Of a stretch of 64,000 nt of DNA, positions 43,194 through 51,987 are shown piece after piece. How positions within the stretch are numbered: the stretch's first letter is position 1; every line of letters begins with the position of its first letter. Origin of the DNA: Pseudomonas allokribbensis. GTDB taxonomy: Bacteria > Pseudomonadota > Gammaproteobacteria > Pseudomonadales > Pseudomonadaceae. Where the stretch lies: the NCBI RefSeq assembly GCF_014863605.1, contig NZ_CP062252.1, positions 2,241,001 through 2,305,000 on the forward strand, written 5' to 3'. The notes under the pieces are model-generated. The model was not told the DNA's origin. It saw only the letters and a program-made list of their open reading frames with translations, and ran no database searches. A program made the position numbers and the translations under genes.

Positions 43194-43442
43194 TCACAGT
43201 TCCACACTAAATCCCCGTAGCCCCACGTTGTCGGCAAAGCGTCCGACCGCCGTGAGGCTGGCCCAGGTGCGCAACGTCTCACGTCGCGAGCGCACCGGCA
43301 TCCAGCTGGCGCCACTACTGCCCAGTCGAATCGACAAGCCCCAATCGAGACCACCGTCGACCTTTGCTTCCAGGCATTCGCGCACCGCGTGCTGTTCGAC
43401 CAGGGCGCGCAACACCTCTTACTGAATACCTTCACCGGTCAC
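43194..43442 (-). pseudogene. Small mobile-element protein, interrupted by TAA
   Basis: Starts at GTG 43442, overlapping the stop of the upstream gene. After MTGEGIQ an in-frame TAA (probably from CAA) is followed by an uninterrupted EVLRALVEQHAVRECLE, WMPVRSRRETLRTWA and VGLRGFSVEL. The block RSRRxxLRTWASLTAVGRF is one I associate with small conserved proteins of Pseudomonas mobile elements. Probably inactive unless reinitiated at GTG 43415. Confidence 0.5.
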
Positions 43443-43764
43443 TGTGCATCCTCCTGCCGACGCGCGTCCGCGGCTCATTCGGCAGCTCGTGAGGCTCGAC
43501 ATTGATCAGCAGCCAGCCGCCGGCTGGTTCATTGCTGCCATCAATAATCGGGCCCTGCAACAGCATTCCATCCGGCAACATCACCTGGAGGGTGTTGGCT
43601 TCCTGGGGGCCTTGCAGGTAGTGAGCGAACTCAACGCGAAAACGTTTTGGGGCGACCTTGATAACTCGAACAGCCAGCTCAAATGTGGTCTGTTTGTTTG
43701 TGGGGCGGCCGCGATACAGGGCCAGCACGGCAACGCTCGCCAAACCGTCATAGGTGTAAGACAT
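43432..43764 (-). CDS. Unknown small protein
   Basis: 110 aa from Met 43764 (AGGAA 8-9 nt upstream). Beta-rich: SYTYDGLASVAVLALYRGR, RFRVEFAHYLQGP, GGWLLINVEPHEL. Overlaps the start of the interrupted gene downstream. Not recognised; probably part of the element flanking the attachment site. Confidence 0.5.
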   Translation of the reverse strand: MSYTYDGLASVAVLALYRGRPTNKQTTFELAVRVIKVAPKRFRVEFAHYLQGPQEANTLQVMLPDGMLLQGPIIDGSNEPAGGWLLINVEPHELPNEPRTRVGRRMHSDR

Positions 43765-44005
43765 GCGCAACGTTCCTAATGCTAAAGGCGATCAATGTGT
43801 CCAACCAGACGGCAGGACAATGGCAGATCAATCCAGGCGGTGGTGGTTTCCGTGGCCCAATAGAAAGGCCCTCGTACCAGGTCAAGGTTTGGGGGCCTTT
43901 TGAACATAAACGGCGATACTCGTAACGCCGTCGGCTCACGCGTTCGCGAGCGGCAGCTACGTTAATTAGCCGACCATTCCATACGGTATTGCCCGCTGGC
44001 GACGA

Positions 44006-44389
44006 CTACTTCACTTGCTCGATCAGGGGTGAGTGCCATTTCCCGGACAACAATTCCGGTTTCGGCCAGTAGTAGCGCATCGTCACCATAAATGATCCAT
44101 CGGGTGCCGGCAGCCAGTTCGCCTCTTTGTCTTTGCCCGGCGACTCATGCTGTATGTAGAGAGTGAGTCCGCCATCCGCATCCTTAGTCAGATTCGGTAG
44201 CATCGGCGAGTTGATCAAGTAGCGGTTGATCGCATTATCCACAAGCAATTGCTTTGGCAGGTCGTACATCGTCAACGACCAGAAGGCTTGCACCGGCGGT
44301 TGCTGACCCTTTGCGAACTTCAGTGTGTACTTGTGCTGGCTGCCATCGAGGGGTTGACCCGACGCGTCCTTATCGTAAATGGGGTACAT
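44006..44389 (-). pseudogene. C-terminal fragment of DUF1254/DUF1214 protein
   Basis: 127 aa matching only the DUF1214 end of DUF1254/1214 proteins (FWSLTMYDLPKQLLVDN, NRYLINSPMLPNL, DADGGLTLYIQHESPG, WLPAPDGSFMVTMRYYWPKP). The large DUF1254 N-terminal part is missing, with a stop just upstream in frame. This looks like a chromosomal gene truncated by rearrangement next to the attachment site. Confidence 0.7.
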
Positions 44390-44551
44390 GCTCTGAAACT
44401 CGTCACGTCCTCACAAGACAAAACTTGCGCAAAACCTTCTCTGGAGGCCGCGCGTTTCCGTTTGCATAAGCACAAAAAAGCGGATTTTTTGTCATGCATG
44501 TATCGGGCTATTGTCCTTTTAAATCATCTAGTTAGGTCACTTCAGTCCCCA

Positions 44552-44598
44552 GCATGGGGTGCTAGGGGTCGAGTGTTCGAATCACTCCGTCCCGACCA
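44552..44598 (+). other. Attachment site: 3' half of tRNA-Pro(GGG)
   Basis: From the anticodon loop (ATGGGGT) through a perfect T arm (GAGTG-TTCGAAT-CACTC) to CGTCCCGACCA. No D arm or 5' acceptor strand precedes it, so it is not a complete tRNA. This is the expected attR/attL duplication for an element integrated in tRNA-Pro(GGG), with the intact tRNA expected to the left of the window. Confidence 0.75.
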
Positions 44599-44677
44599 TA
44601 TAATTCAATGACTTAGGCCAATGTTTACAGCGTTGGCCTTTTTCATGTGCGTGACATTTGCGTGACTTCTCCATTTC

Positions 44678-45861
44678 TCACGCCTGCTTCCTCTTCAAGA
44701 TTGTCAGAACCGGCCCACGTGAATCGGTTGCTGATACCATGTTTGCAGCCTCAATCAGATGTCCGAGCTCAGCGCCCGAATAGTGACTGGTGATGCTGCC
44801 GTTCTTGTGACCAAGAAGGGCCTTTCGGTCTTCTTCGGTTACGCCCGCCGCTCGAAGGCGACGGCCAAACGTGTGTTTCAAGTCGTGAATCCTGATCGAC
44901 AGATAGCCAGGGTGAGCGGGGCGAAGGTTTTCCTCCTGCCAGAGTTTCGCCGCTCTCACTCGCGCCTTCTTCCAAGCCGAGTCGTTCATCCGATGCATTG
45001 CATTGCGTTGCCGTTGTAAGGAAAAACCCATTCCTTGCTCAGGCCGCGCTGCTGATCAATGATCGACTTGGCAACACTGTTCAGCACCACCAGGCGCTCG
45101 TCGCCATTCTTTACGCCAGACCGTTCGTGTCTGCCGCCAAAGTCAGCCGGGATTAGGAACACACTGGCACCGAGCTCCGGCACCGAAATCTCCCAGTCCC
45201 ACCTCAGCTTGCAAACTTCCTGCTCTCGACAGCCGGTGTTCACCTTGAAAAGCGCCATCGTCTGCAAGTGGGCCGGCAATTCCCCGAAAAGAATCGACTG
45301 CTCCTCCCACGACATCGGATAGGGCTTGCGGCTCGATTTCTTCTCTTCCAGCTTCGTTAGCATTGGCACGCTATCCAGCCATGGCCGCCGCTCTTCATCG
45401 CGCCACTTCCTTGCACACAACGACAAAACCCGAACCACACGCTCGATCGAGATGTTCACCGTCCTGTTACTCACACCTTTCTTCACCTTGCCATCCGGCA
45501 GCGTCTTGGTCGCCAGCCTGTCTTTAATGAAAGGCCCGAGGGCCTGGTCATCAATATGGGTTAGCGGCATGTCGCCGATGAATTCGTCCAGCTGTGAAAG
45601 GTGGTGAGCCGAAAGCTTGATCGAAGGCTGATCCTTAAATTCGACCAAGAAGCGCATCGCCGCGTCCCGCCACGTTCTGACCTGCCGAACGCCGTAGACC
45701 TTCTCCTGCCTAATCTGCTCCAGTCGGTGTATCAGGTAACGCTCCGCTTCTTGTCGGTCACTTGTTCCAGTAGATTCGTAAAGTCTTTCGCCGTTGATTT
45801 TCTTGTCGATATGCCAGAGACCGTTCCTTTGGGAGAGGCCTGTGACCGTTTTTCGCGCCAT
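44678..45861 (-). pseudogene. Tyrosine recombinase (integrase), frameshifted
   Basis: The first 290 codons read as an integrase with SAM-like N-terminus and catalytic Arg in NTGCREQEVCKLRW. At 44995-45004 a tandem GCATT duplication shifts the frame; the rest continues in another frame as HRMNDSAWKKARVRAA, IHDLKHTFGRRLRAAG and SHYSGAELGHLIEAAN (catalytic Tyr). The usual HxxR is HDLK here, so the second catalytic Arg is also replaced. Ends 80 bp from the tRNA-Pro att site. Almost certainly inactive. Confidence 0.85.
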
Positions 45862-46118
45862 TGTGTTTCTCCTTTCTGGCGCTCGCTGCGGAGCAATTGT
45901 TGCTCCGTCGCGCCCTTTTTATCAATTGCCTTGGCCGCCACGTAAGACGATGCCCACGCATCAAGCTCCTGACGATCGAAGCCGACACCACGTTCCCCGA
46001 TCGGGAACTCATTTACGAACGGCCTGACGATTTCGTTAAACAAAGGCAAATTCATGCTCAAGTAGGCAGGCGCCTCGCCGGCCCGGATAAAGCGTGGCTG
46101 CAATTTTTGTGCGCCCAT
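45732..46118 (-). CDS. Excisionase/AlpA-like DNA-binding protein
   Basis: 128 aa. RAGEAPAYLSMNLPLFNEIV then FPIGERGVGFDRQELDAWAS is the winged helix-turn-helix pattern of AlpA/MerR-like excisionases. The C-terminal half is charged and low in complexity. It overlaps the integrase start by 130 bp, as recombination directionality genes often do. AAAAGGA lies upstream of the start. Confidence 0.65.
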   Translation of the reverse strand: MGAQKLQPRFIRAGEAPAYLSMNLPLFNEIVRPFVNEFPIGERGVGFDRQELDAWASSYVAAKAIDKKGATEQQLLRSERQKGETQWREKRSQASPKGTVSGISTRKSTAKDFTNLLEQVTDKKRSVT

Positions 46119-46196
46119 ACGGCATCCTTTTCCCCTGATGGGGCAGTTTAATGGTGATGCTCCATGCCGCGCGTGGCGGCAGAAGGTGGTGATGGG

Positions 46197-46803
46197 TTAT
46201 GCGCCGGCCTTGGCTAAGACTGCGTCGGCGACCGACATTGCAGCTTGAGCGTCGTTCACGTAGGCGGGATCGAGCCCGCCGGCGAGATGGATAGTTGCTT
46301 GGCAGGCGCGCAGGTTCTCGCGGGTGAGCTTCAGTGCGGCGACGAGCTCTATGGAGTCCGCGCTCCTCGCGGCCGATATCCCAGAAGCGCTGGCCCCAGC
46401 GCTTGTTCCAGCCGGTGACGGTGTGGTCATCGCACTTGGCGAGATATTCCCACTGGTCGTCCTCGTCCAGATCCATGAAGCCGTAAGCCCGCTCCCACAT
46501 CAGATCCTGGTCGATTTCTGCGCGCTCCTCGTCGTCGAGGTCGTTCCAGTATTCTTTCGGACTGAACCACCGCTGATCTTCCAGGCAGACAACTCGACCT
46601 TCCGCGTAGTCGATCTCGTAGCCGTAATCGATTCGCTTGGTCTGCACCGTGAAAATCGCGGCCGCAGTGTGGTGCCATTTAACGCCGGCACCGTTGCAGT
46701 GATAACGGAGGCGTTCGACGAAGTCGGTCCATGTCGAAGCGTCAAGCGCGGAGCCGGTCGCCAATGTCGGCAGCGGATCGGCCGGTTTGTTTTCTGTGGG
46801 CAT
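46197..46803 (-). pseudogene. Phage early protein with frameshift
   Basis: Starts MPTENKPADPLPTLATG; acidic, Trp/Tyr-rich middle (EDQRWFSPKEYWNDLDDEE). After RFWDIGREERG the frame becomes Arg-rich nonsense, whereas another frame carries a protein-like end (DSIELVAALKLTREN, VADAVLAKAGA). A one-base change near 46355-46365 would join them. Function unknown. Confidence 0.55.
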
Positions 46804-46880
46804 GGGGCGTCCTATGCCGGGGCGGTGGAGGGTGGAGAGGGATCAGCTACAGTTCAGCGATCAGTCAACGGAGATGCGTT

Positions 46881-47114
46881 ATGAATTGTTTTGTCTGCAA
46901 CGAACCGGCGACCGATGTGCCAATCGCAAATGGCGGTAAGTTGGTGGACTGTGAGGGGTGCGGCTGGTATCGCATCTCGGGAACAGCTCTTCACTTTTTT
47001 TACCGAGATCTTTGGGTTTTCAACGTAGTCCGTACCAGGGATTGGATGCGACTGAAGCGTGAGCAAGGTGATCCTCAACCGCTTATTGAGTCCGACACCA
47101 ATCTCAAGGATTGA
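46881..47114 (+). CDS. Small zinc-finger protein
   Basis: 77 aa from Met 46881 (GGAG upstream). MNCFVCNEPATDV and DCEGCGWYRIS form two CxxC pairs for a zinc ribbon. The rest is not recognised. Sits alone on the plus strand in the decayed prophage. Confidence 0.55.
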   Translation: MNCFVCNEPATDVPIANGGKLVDCEGCGWYRISGTALHFFYRDLWVFNVVRTRDWMRLKREQGDPQPLIESDTNLKD

Positions 47115-47253
47115 TCTGTTTGAGGATGCGCCGGCCGATCCAGCGAACGCAGGGCACTGCCTTGCTGTTCCCGATCGCCTTGTAGCGCGGGTCGTCCGGG
47201 CATTCGCTGGCTGGCGTGATCCGTAGAAGTGGGGTATTTGTGTTCGGCCCGGC
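47104..47253 (-). pseudogene. C-terminal scrap of a DNA cytosine methyltransferase
   Basis: A 50-codon frame reads NTNTPLLRITPASECPDD, RYKAIGNSKAVPCVRWIG and then stops. The IGNSxAVP segment is motif X of C5 methyltransferases and is commonly found at the end of phage dcm genes. All upstream domains are missing, replaced by the 47254 gene. Confidence 0.65.
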
Positions 47254-47823
47254 ATGGAGCCGGAAATGGAGATGTCTGTGGCAGAATTACTTCTTGATGA
47301 CGCGCGAGGCTACTGGCGGGATTTGTCCGCTCAAGCATACGAAGAGTTCTGGACTGAATATCAGAAGGATCTTCAGCCGGAGGTGAGGCATCTGCTTTGC
47401 GTATACCGAAGGCTTCTATGCGTTGCGCTTTTACTTAACCATCAGGCGGATAAGGTCGCTCCGCTTCATGGGCTGGATGGCGGCAACAAATTCATGGATT
47501 TGATAGTGAATTTTGATAAAGACGTCGGGCTCAAGCTCCATGCCTGCCGGCATTTCGCCAACGACGCCAAGCACGAAATGAAGCGTATCCAAGAGGCGAG
47601 AACCAGACCGAGAGATCCAGAATACGACCAAGAAGGGCAATTTGAGGTCTTTCAAATCCACATGCTTGCGCTTGATGGCGAACTCTATGACATGTGCCGT
47701 GTTGCCGGTGATGTTTGGCGCTTCTGGATCAGCTACTTCGATGGCTCGGCTACAGTTAACTATCGGCAGGCGCTTAGTCAGCTCAAACTCGGCGATAGCA
47801 CTTCATCTCCAGGGTCTTGCTGA
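47254..47823 (+). CDS. Unknown 189-aa protein
   Basis: Start uncertain among Met 47254, 47266 and 47272. Helical, with RHLLCVYRRLLCVALLLNHQ and LHACRHFANDAKHEMKRI; the His/Cys/Asp cluster could bind a metal. Its 5' end abuts the methyltransferase remnant, indicating insertion. Not recognised. Confidence 0.55.
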   Translation: MEPEMEMSVAELLLDDARGYWRDLSAQAYEEFWTEYQKDLQPEVRHLLCVYRRLLCVALLLNHQADKVAPLHGLDGGNKFMDLIVNFDKDVGLKLHACRHFANDAKHEMKRIQEARTRPRDPEYDQEGQFEVFQIHMLALDGELYDMCRVAGDVWRFWISYFDGSATVNYRQALSQLKLGDSTSSPGSC

Positions 47824-48110
47824 ATCATCAACATGCTTTTGTGGTGAAAAATCCGCGACACGTTTTCGGGTATCACGTATCTGTGTCGCGGCGGGGTGAG
47901 CAGGGGAAGGGCGCCGCCAGGGCCAAGGCCGTGCAGGTGGTGAATCATCAGCGTGATCGCCTCGCCCTGTTCCTCGATGCCGCTCCAAGCTATCAGCTCA
48001 GCAAGGGCTTGGCGCGTACCGGGCAGGCAGTGAAGCCTGATCTCTTCTTCGCCGCGGCTCTTCCTCTTCGCCGCGGCTTTCTCTGAGCGTTCCGCGTTGC
48101 TCTTGGCCAT
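47778..48110 (-). CDS. RHH-like small DNA-binding protein
   Basis: 110 aa. Basic start MAKSNAERSEKAAAKRKSR, then IRLHCLPGTRQALAELIAW and EAITLMIHHLHGLG, a strand-helix-helix suggestive of ribbon-helix-helix. The C-terminal PRHRYVIPENVSRIFHHKS is encoded across palindrome C. A frameshifted paralogue is at 49126-49444. Confidence 0.6.
   Translation of the reverse strand: MAKSNAERSEKAAAKRKSRGEEEIRLHCLPGTRQALAELIAWSGIEEQGEAITLMIHHLHGLGPGGALPLLTPPRHRYVIPENVSRIFHHKSMLMIQQDPGDEVLSPSLS
47853..47891. repeat. Palindrome C, 9-bp arms around CGCGACAC
   Basis: CCGCGACAC (47853-47861) and GTGTCGCGG (47883-47891), 21-nt spacer, inside the 3' part of the RHH-like gene. Confidence 0.65.
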
Positions 48111-48191
48111 GGCCTACCTCTTCGATTCCGCTGGGCGGTACGTCACCAGGTGGTGTATCTATGCCTCAACTCACATTGGCAGGAGGCTGAC

Positions 48192-48380
48192 ATGAGGTTG
48201 CAGAGCGATGTAGATGCGCTAGCGGCGATCGAAGAGGACGCTAAAACGATGCTAAAACGGATAGGGCTGCCGGACGACGCAGTGAAGCTGGAGATGGTCA
48301 TCTGCCTGCGTCAGATCATCGATCTCGCAACCTATTTGGATTGGGTAGACCTGTTCACTAATCTGCCCGGCGTTGTCTGA
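48192..48380 (+). CDS. Small helical protein
   Basis: 62 aa from Met 48192 with AGGAGG 7 nt upstream. MRLQSDVDALAAIEEDAKTM then KLEMVICLRQIIDLATYLD; all-alpha. Unknown. Confidence 0.5.
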   Translation: MRLQSDVDALAAIEEDAKTMLKRIGLPDDAVKLEMVICLRQIIDLATYLDWVDLFTNLPGVV

Positions 48381-48510
48381 AGCTTACGGTCGCGTGTTAG
48401 GAGCAACAGTTAGAAAAAAAGCTCTCGCCGAGGCGATTCAGTCAGGTTGATCTATAGTAGTGATGGCCTAGTAGTATTCTTAGGCCATCATCCTTGTAGG
48501 AGTGAAGAAG

Positions 48511-49026
48511 ATGAGATATGGAATGTTTGTTTTCGCGACAATCTGCTCACTGATTTTTCTATCTGGTTGCTCATATATCTTGCCGAGACAAGTAGCTGTG
48601 CTCGGCGAAGACTCTAATACCCATAAGTGTAATGCAGGGTACAGCGTCTATTATTATAGAGATGCTGATGTCGGTATATGTTTGCCCGAGATTATGGCTG
48701 TATATACGCACTGTGTTACAGAGTTAACTGTTGCTAATTCGTCTTTCAAATTTGACGAGTCAGGTACTCTGAAATCTGCAGAGGTTCTTGATAAAGTAAA
48801 AGGCTTGGAGCTGACTGCTCAGCAAAAAAGAGATTTAGTCAAGGTTTTTGCTGATAGCGGCAGTATTGGTGTTGCAAGAGGGAAAGCTATAGATCAGTGC
48901 TATATTCTGACCGCCGATGTCTACGGGAGTGGAGCTGCTACAGTAAAAGAAGTAGATGGTTCAATAACTCGTGATGCCATGGTCCCACTCAGGTCTACAA
49001 TAAAGCTTCCGCCCCTTCAGCAGTAA
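48511..49026 (+). CDS. Lipoprotein, AT-rich accessory gene
   Basis: 171 aa from Met 48511 (GTAGGAG upstream). Signal MRYGMFVFATICSLIFLSGC with lipobox LSGC; mature part has four Cys (HKCNAGYS, VGICLPE, THCVTE, DQCYIL), probably disulfide-bonded. Clearly lower GC and A/T-ending codons compared with its neighbours, suggesting separate acquisition. Confidence 0.65.
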   Translation: MRYGMFVFATICSLIFLSGCSYILPRQVAVLGEDSNTHKCNAGYSVYYYRDADVGICLPEIMAVYTHCVTELTVANSSFKFDESGTLKSAEVLDKVKGLELTAQQKRDLVKVFADSGSIGVARGKAIDQCYILTADVYGSGAATVKEVDGSITRDAMVPLRSTIKLPPLQQ

Positions 49027-49125
49027 TGGCTGGAAGGTAGTTTTAGTCGGAGTAAATTTGCTGATGGTCAAAATTATTCTTTAGTAGAGAAATCGTGCAT
49101 CTGAATTTTTGGGCGAATTTTCCAT

Positions 49126-49444
49126 CTAGTGATCATCATCGCCAGGATCTCGTTTCAACTCGGCCACGCTCTTCTTTTGAAACATCCGCGCCACGGTTTC
49201 GCTTATTTGTACTTTGTGGCGCGGACTCTGAATCGCTTGGTAAGACAGCGTTGGCCCGAGCGCATGAACATTGAGAATCAGGTTCTGCACGGCTTCGCTC
49301 ATTTCCTCGATATCGTTCCAGGCCATCAGTTCTTCAAGCTTCTGCCTTGTGCCCAGCCGTAACCGGTGCCCCGAGTTCCTTCTCGTCGTACTTGATCCGC
49401 TTCTCGGCGGCCTTCGCTGATCGCTCTTTTCCAGTCTTGGCCAT
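49126..49444 (-). pseudogene. Frameshifted paralogue of the 47778 gene
   Basis: Starts MAKTGKERSAKAAEKRIKYD, and after KEL a one-base excess in a C run (49369-49372; GGGG on the coding strand) breaks the frame. Beyond it the paralogous frame resumes: RLRLGTRQKLEELMAWND, then SPRHKVQISETVARMFQKKS. Homologous to the RHH-like gene at both ends. Confidence 0.7.
49185..49225. repeat. Palindrome D, 10-bp arms, compensated base pair
   Basis: TCCGCGCCAC (49185-49194) and GTGGCGCGGA (49216-49225), 21-nt spacer. Relative to palindrome C, an A-T pair is replaced by C-G in both arms, keeping perfect complementarity. Confidence 0.65.
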
Positions 49445-49539
49445 GGCCTACCTGTCCAACTCCGCTGGCCGGCAAGTCCAGCCAGGTCTGTCTGCGGCGC
49501 GTGGCCGTTCGGTTGATGGTTCGTCTCACGCTGCTTCCT

Positions 49540-50072
49540 TCACTTGATCCGGATCGAGCTTTCGCCGCGCTCAAGGTGCGCCCAGGCCGGTTCCTGTAGC
49601 AGTTCATGCTCCGCGTCTTCGCCGGCTTCTATGCGGTTGCGCACAGCATCGTTGTGATCGCGGATTTCCTTGAGCCGGACGGCGATAATTTTTTGTCAGG
49701 TGTAATCACGCTCTTCAACGAGACAAACTCATCGGGCACGATTTGTTCATTGTCGACGATAACCTTCTCGGGCGAGAGTGCGAGCGTGATGGTGAACAGC
49801 GGTCGTTTGATCGACTTGATGTCTGCGGCCTCCATGTTTTGGCGAAGGTAATCACTGAGCTGGCCCACGGTGTTTTTCTTGATGCGTTTGAGCTCGTTCA
49901 GGCGGTCGACCTCCTTTTCGATGGCGTCGATGTCACCTTCGATGTTCCGGCGCGGCATGACGATGCTGTCGGCCTTCACTTCGAACTCACCCTTGATGCC
50001 ATCCATGGTGTCTTGGATAGCCAAGGCCGCGAGTGCAGCTATCTGCTCATTCCGTTTGTAGAGGTCAGTCAT
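49540..50072 (-). pseudogene. Siphovirus Gp157-like protein, frameshifted
   Basis: N-terminal 125 codons match the Gp157 family (IQDTMDGIKGEFEVKADSIV, RIKKNTVGQLSDYLRQNM, FTITLALSPEKVIVDNEQIV). In a run of six A (after ITPDKK) the frame shifts; the -1 frame carries the expected end (RLKEIRDHNDAVRNRIEAG, WAHLERGESSIRIK). A one-base loss is the simplest cause. Gp157 proteins are early phage proteins linked to nuclease resistance. Confidence 0.72.
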
Positions 50073-50490
50073 GCTGCACCTTCCATAGCGTCTTCAAGGT
50101 CTGCTTTGCAGGCTTCCTTGGCGCGGGTGAATTTGAGTTTGTGGGCTGCGAGCTCTGGATCGGTTTTGCGCAAGTCCAGTTTGCGCATAGCCGATTTGTA
50201 GAGCTGCTCCAACTCGTTGAGTGACTGTGCGGTGCCGATCAGGCGGAGCGTGTCGGCCAGCCACTCACGGTACTCAACAGCCAGACGCTTTTTCGCTTCG
50301 ATCTTGTCCTCGGCGCGCTCGATTTCGGCTTCACCCAGCGCTCGTTGACGGAATGAAAGTCGTCGTAAAAACCCAGGCGAACATCGGCGGATAAGCCCAA
50401 CTGGCTCAGGCACTTGCCGATCGCATCAATAAGGGATTTTTTCGGGGCATCGAAGTCAGTGCTGATGCTTCCGAATTTGTTCTGAGTAAT
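50069..50490 (-). pseudogene. Early phage protein, frameshifted and 5'-truncated
   Basis: The C-terminal 90 codons (LAVEYREWLADTLRLIG, AMRKLDLRKTDPELAAHK) and an N-terminal part in another frame (FGSISTDFDAPKKSLIDAIG, LGFYDDFHSVNE) join near 50335-50345 after a small deletion. The 5' end abuts the gpJ remnant. The stop overlaps the Gp157-like start (ATGA). Confidence 0.6.
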
Positions 50491-50494
50491 GAAA

Positions 50495-50795
50495 GGTGTG
50501 TGACGTACTGGGCGCAGGGCCAGTTGGTGGTGCAGGCTGACATGCCGCGCGCGCAAGACTTCGATTATGTCTTCACGAGGGCCAGCGTCATCGACGGCAA
50601 GTTCTCCTACGGCAGCGCCTCGGCGAAAACCGATACACCCGGGCCCTGGTCAGCGACGACAACCCTGCCAACAACTACGACACTGACGTCATTCCGTTCG
50701 CCGACCTGGATCAGCAGCGCCGCTATGGCGACAGGCGACCGAGCTGAGCGCGATTGGCTGTACCCGTGCGTCCGAGGCCCAGCGCCGAGGCTAGT
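50495..50795 (+). pseudogene. Remnant of a tail-tip gpJ gene
   Basis: About 300 bp with high identity to 35996-36290 in the intact J gene (shared peptides TYWAQGQLVVQADMPRAQD and VIDGKFSYGSASAKT). It contains at least two frame-breaking deletions (near 50633 and 50736) and loses similarity after CCGAGGC. Evidence that a second gpJ-bearing prophage was deleted here. Confidence 0.85.
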
Positions 50796-50878
50796 GTCCA
50801 ATCAGAGCGACCGACTGATCCTGACGGTCAGCCGATCGCGGCTAAGCATTACGACTCAACTGGTTCTATGCGAATCAG

Positions 50879-51208
50879 TCAGGAGACGTGTCCAATATGC
50901 TCAATAAACGCAATGCGTTCCCCTCCGTAGAATATTTCAACCGTTTTGTAGATTGGCGAGCTCGGGGTTATGACCTGATCAAACCTGGCTTGTGTCCAGC
51001 TTATTTGTTGAATCCAGTTTCCTGGTCGTTGGGCCAAATGCAAATCCAATATCAGTGCTTCCGCGACAATACCTTGAGGGGATCGTCTGACAAGGAAGGC
51101 CTTGACTCCAGGATTGGCAACTTCAACATCGCCAACTACATGGAAGTCATCAGGTTTTGGTGGCATTGTGTTCAGCCATGCGTACCAGTCTTTGCTTTTA
51201 ATCGTCAT
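50879..51208 (-). CDS. Unknown small protein
   Basis: 109 aa from Met 51208 (AAGGAATAG upstream). MTIKSKDWYAWLNTMPPKPD, then GVKAFLVRRSPQGIVAEAL; alpha/beta and intact, unlike its neighbours. Not recognised. Confidence 0.55.
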   Translation of the reverse strand: MTIKSKDWYAWLNTMPPKPDDFHVVGDVEVANPGVKAFLVRRSPQGIVAEALILDLHLAQRPGNWIQQISWTQARFDQVITPSSPIYKTVEIFYGGERIAFIEHIGHVS

Positions 51209-51536
51209 TTTCTATTCCTTGAGAAATGAAACTCGAAGCTTGAGGTACTGCTGTTCCGTATGGCGCTTCGTATGCCACCGAATGGAGTGCCTGACGCCGC
51301 TCGAATTTCCCATTTCTGAATTAGCGTTGAAGGCATATCTGACAGGTGTAGACGAGGAATAGGATCCGGTTCCTCGGTCAGGACGAACGGTACTCAACGA
51401 CGCCGCTGGGCTTTACGTTTTCTTTGGGTCACTGCAACAGCTTGTGCTGTTGGCTGGTGATACAGGGGCGGCTCGAATCGGTCGATATCAGGAACTCGGA
51501 TGATGCCGGCAGTTCGTTGTAGTTAATCTGGAGACG
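51209..51536. other. Gap without a supported gene
   Basis: About 330 bp between the unknown small gene and the membrane-protein gene. I see no ORF with good coding features, no tRNA and no second copy of the tRNA-Pro att half; this is probably near the right boundary of the mobile region. Confidence 0.4.
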
Positions 51537-51935
51537 ATGAAAGGGATGGAGCACACGAGCAACAGCCTGATTTTCCTAAAGCGTTTCCGCTACTTGATAC
51601 TAACCTTGATGGTTGCAGGATCTCTGGTAAATGCCTTCGTGCGCTACACGGGAGAATGGAGTCTGTTCTGGCTGTCTCTGGCGATGCAAGCTTGGTTTAT
51701 GCAGGCCGTCTTCGCTTACCTGCGGGGCGGTTGGGTAGCCATTGGGCCGGGTGGTTTAGCTAAAGATGCCAGCCCGGTTGGCAGGGCGATATTGGCGGCA
51801 ACAGCGTTTGGATTGTACTTACTGATGTTCGGCTACGACGGCCATAAACGCGAAGACTCTATTTATGAGCGGCGCGCTTCGGACTGGACCATGCCGACTC
51901 GCGAGGAAATCGGCCGATCTTCCGAGCGCAAGTGA
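51537..51935 (+). CDS. Small membrane protein
   Basis: 132 aa with hydrophobic segments at about 18-35 (RYLILTLMVAGSLVNAFV), 42-62 (WSLFWLSLAMQAWFMQAVFA) and 84-100. The soluble tail is charged. Start could be 51537 or 51546; GGAG spacing suits neither well. Unknown function. Confidence 0.55.
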   Translation: MKGMEHTSNSLIFLKRFRYLILTLMVAGSLVNAFVRYTGEWSLFWLSLAMQAWFMQAVFAYLRGGWVAIGPGGLAKDASPVGRAILAATAFGLYLLMFGYDGHKREDSIYERRASDWTMPTREEIGRSSERK

Positions 51936-51987
51936 TTCATGCTGTTGTGGATTGTCCCAAGTTCTGTTGACTGTCCTGGTGTTCATC

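Noticed and set aside
49680..49700. Programmed -1 frameshift on A6 in the Gp157-like gene
   Set aside because: The run does not form a proper X XXY YYZ site in the zero frame, and neighbouring genes are also broken; a simple mutation is more likely.
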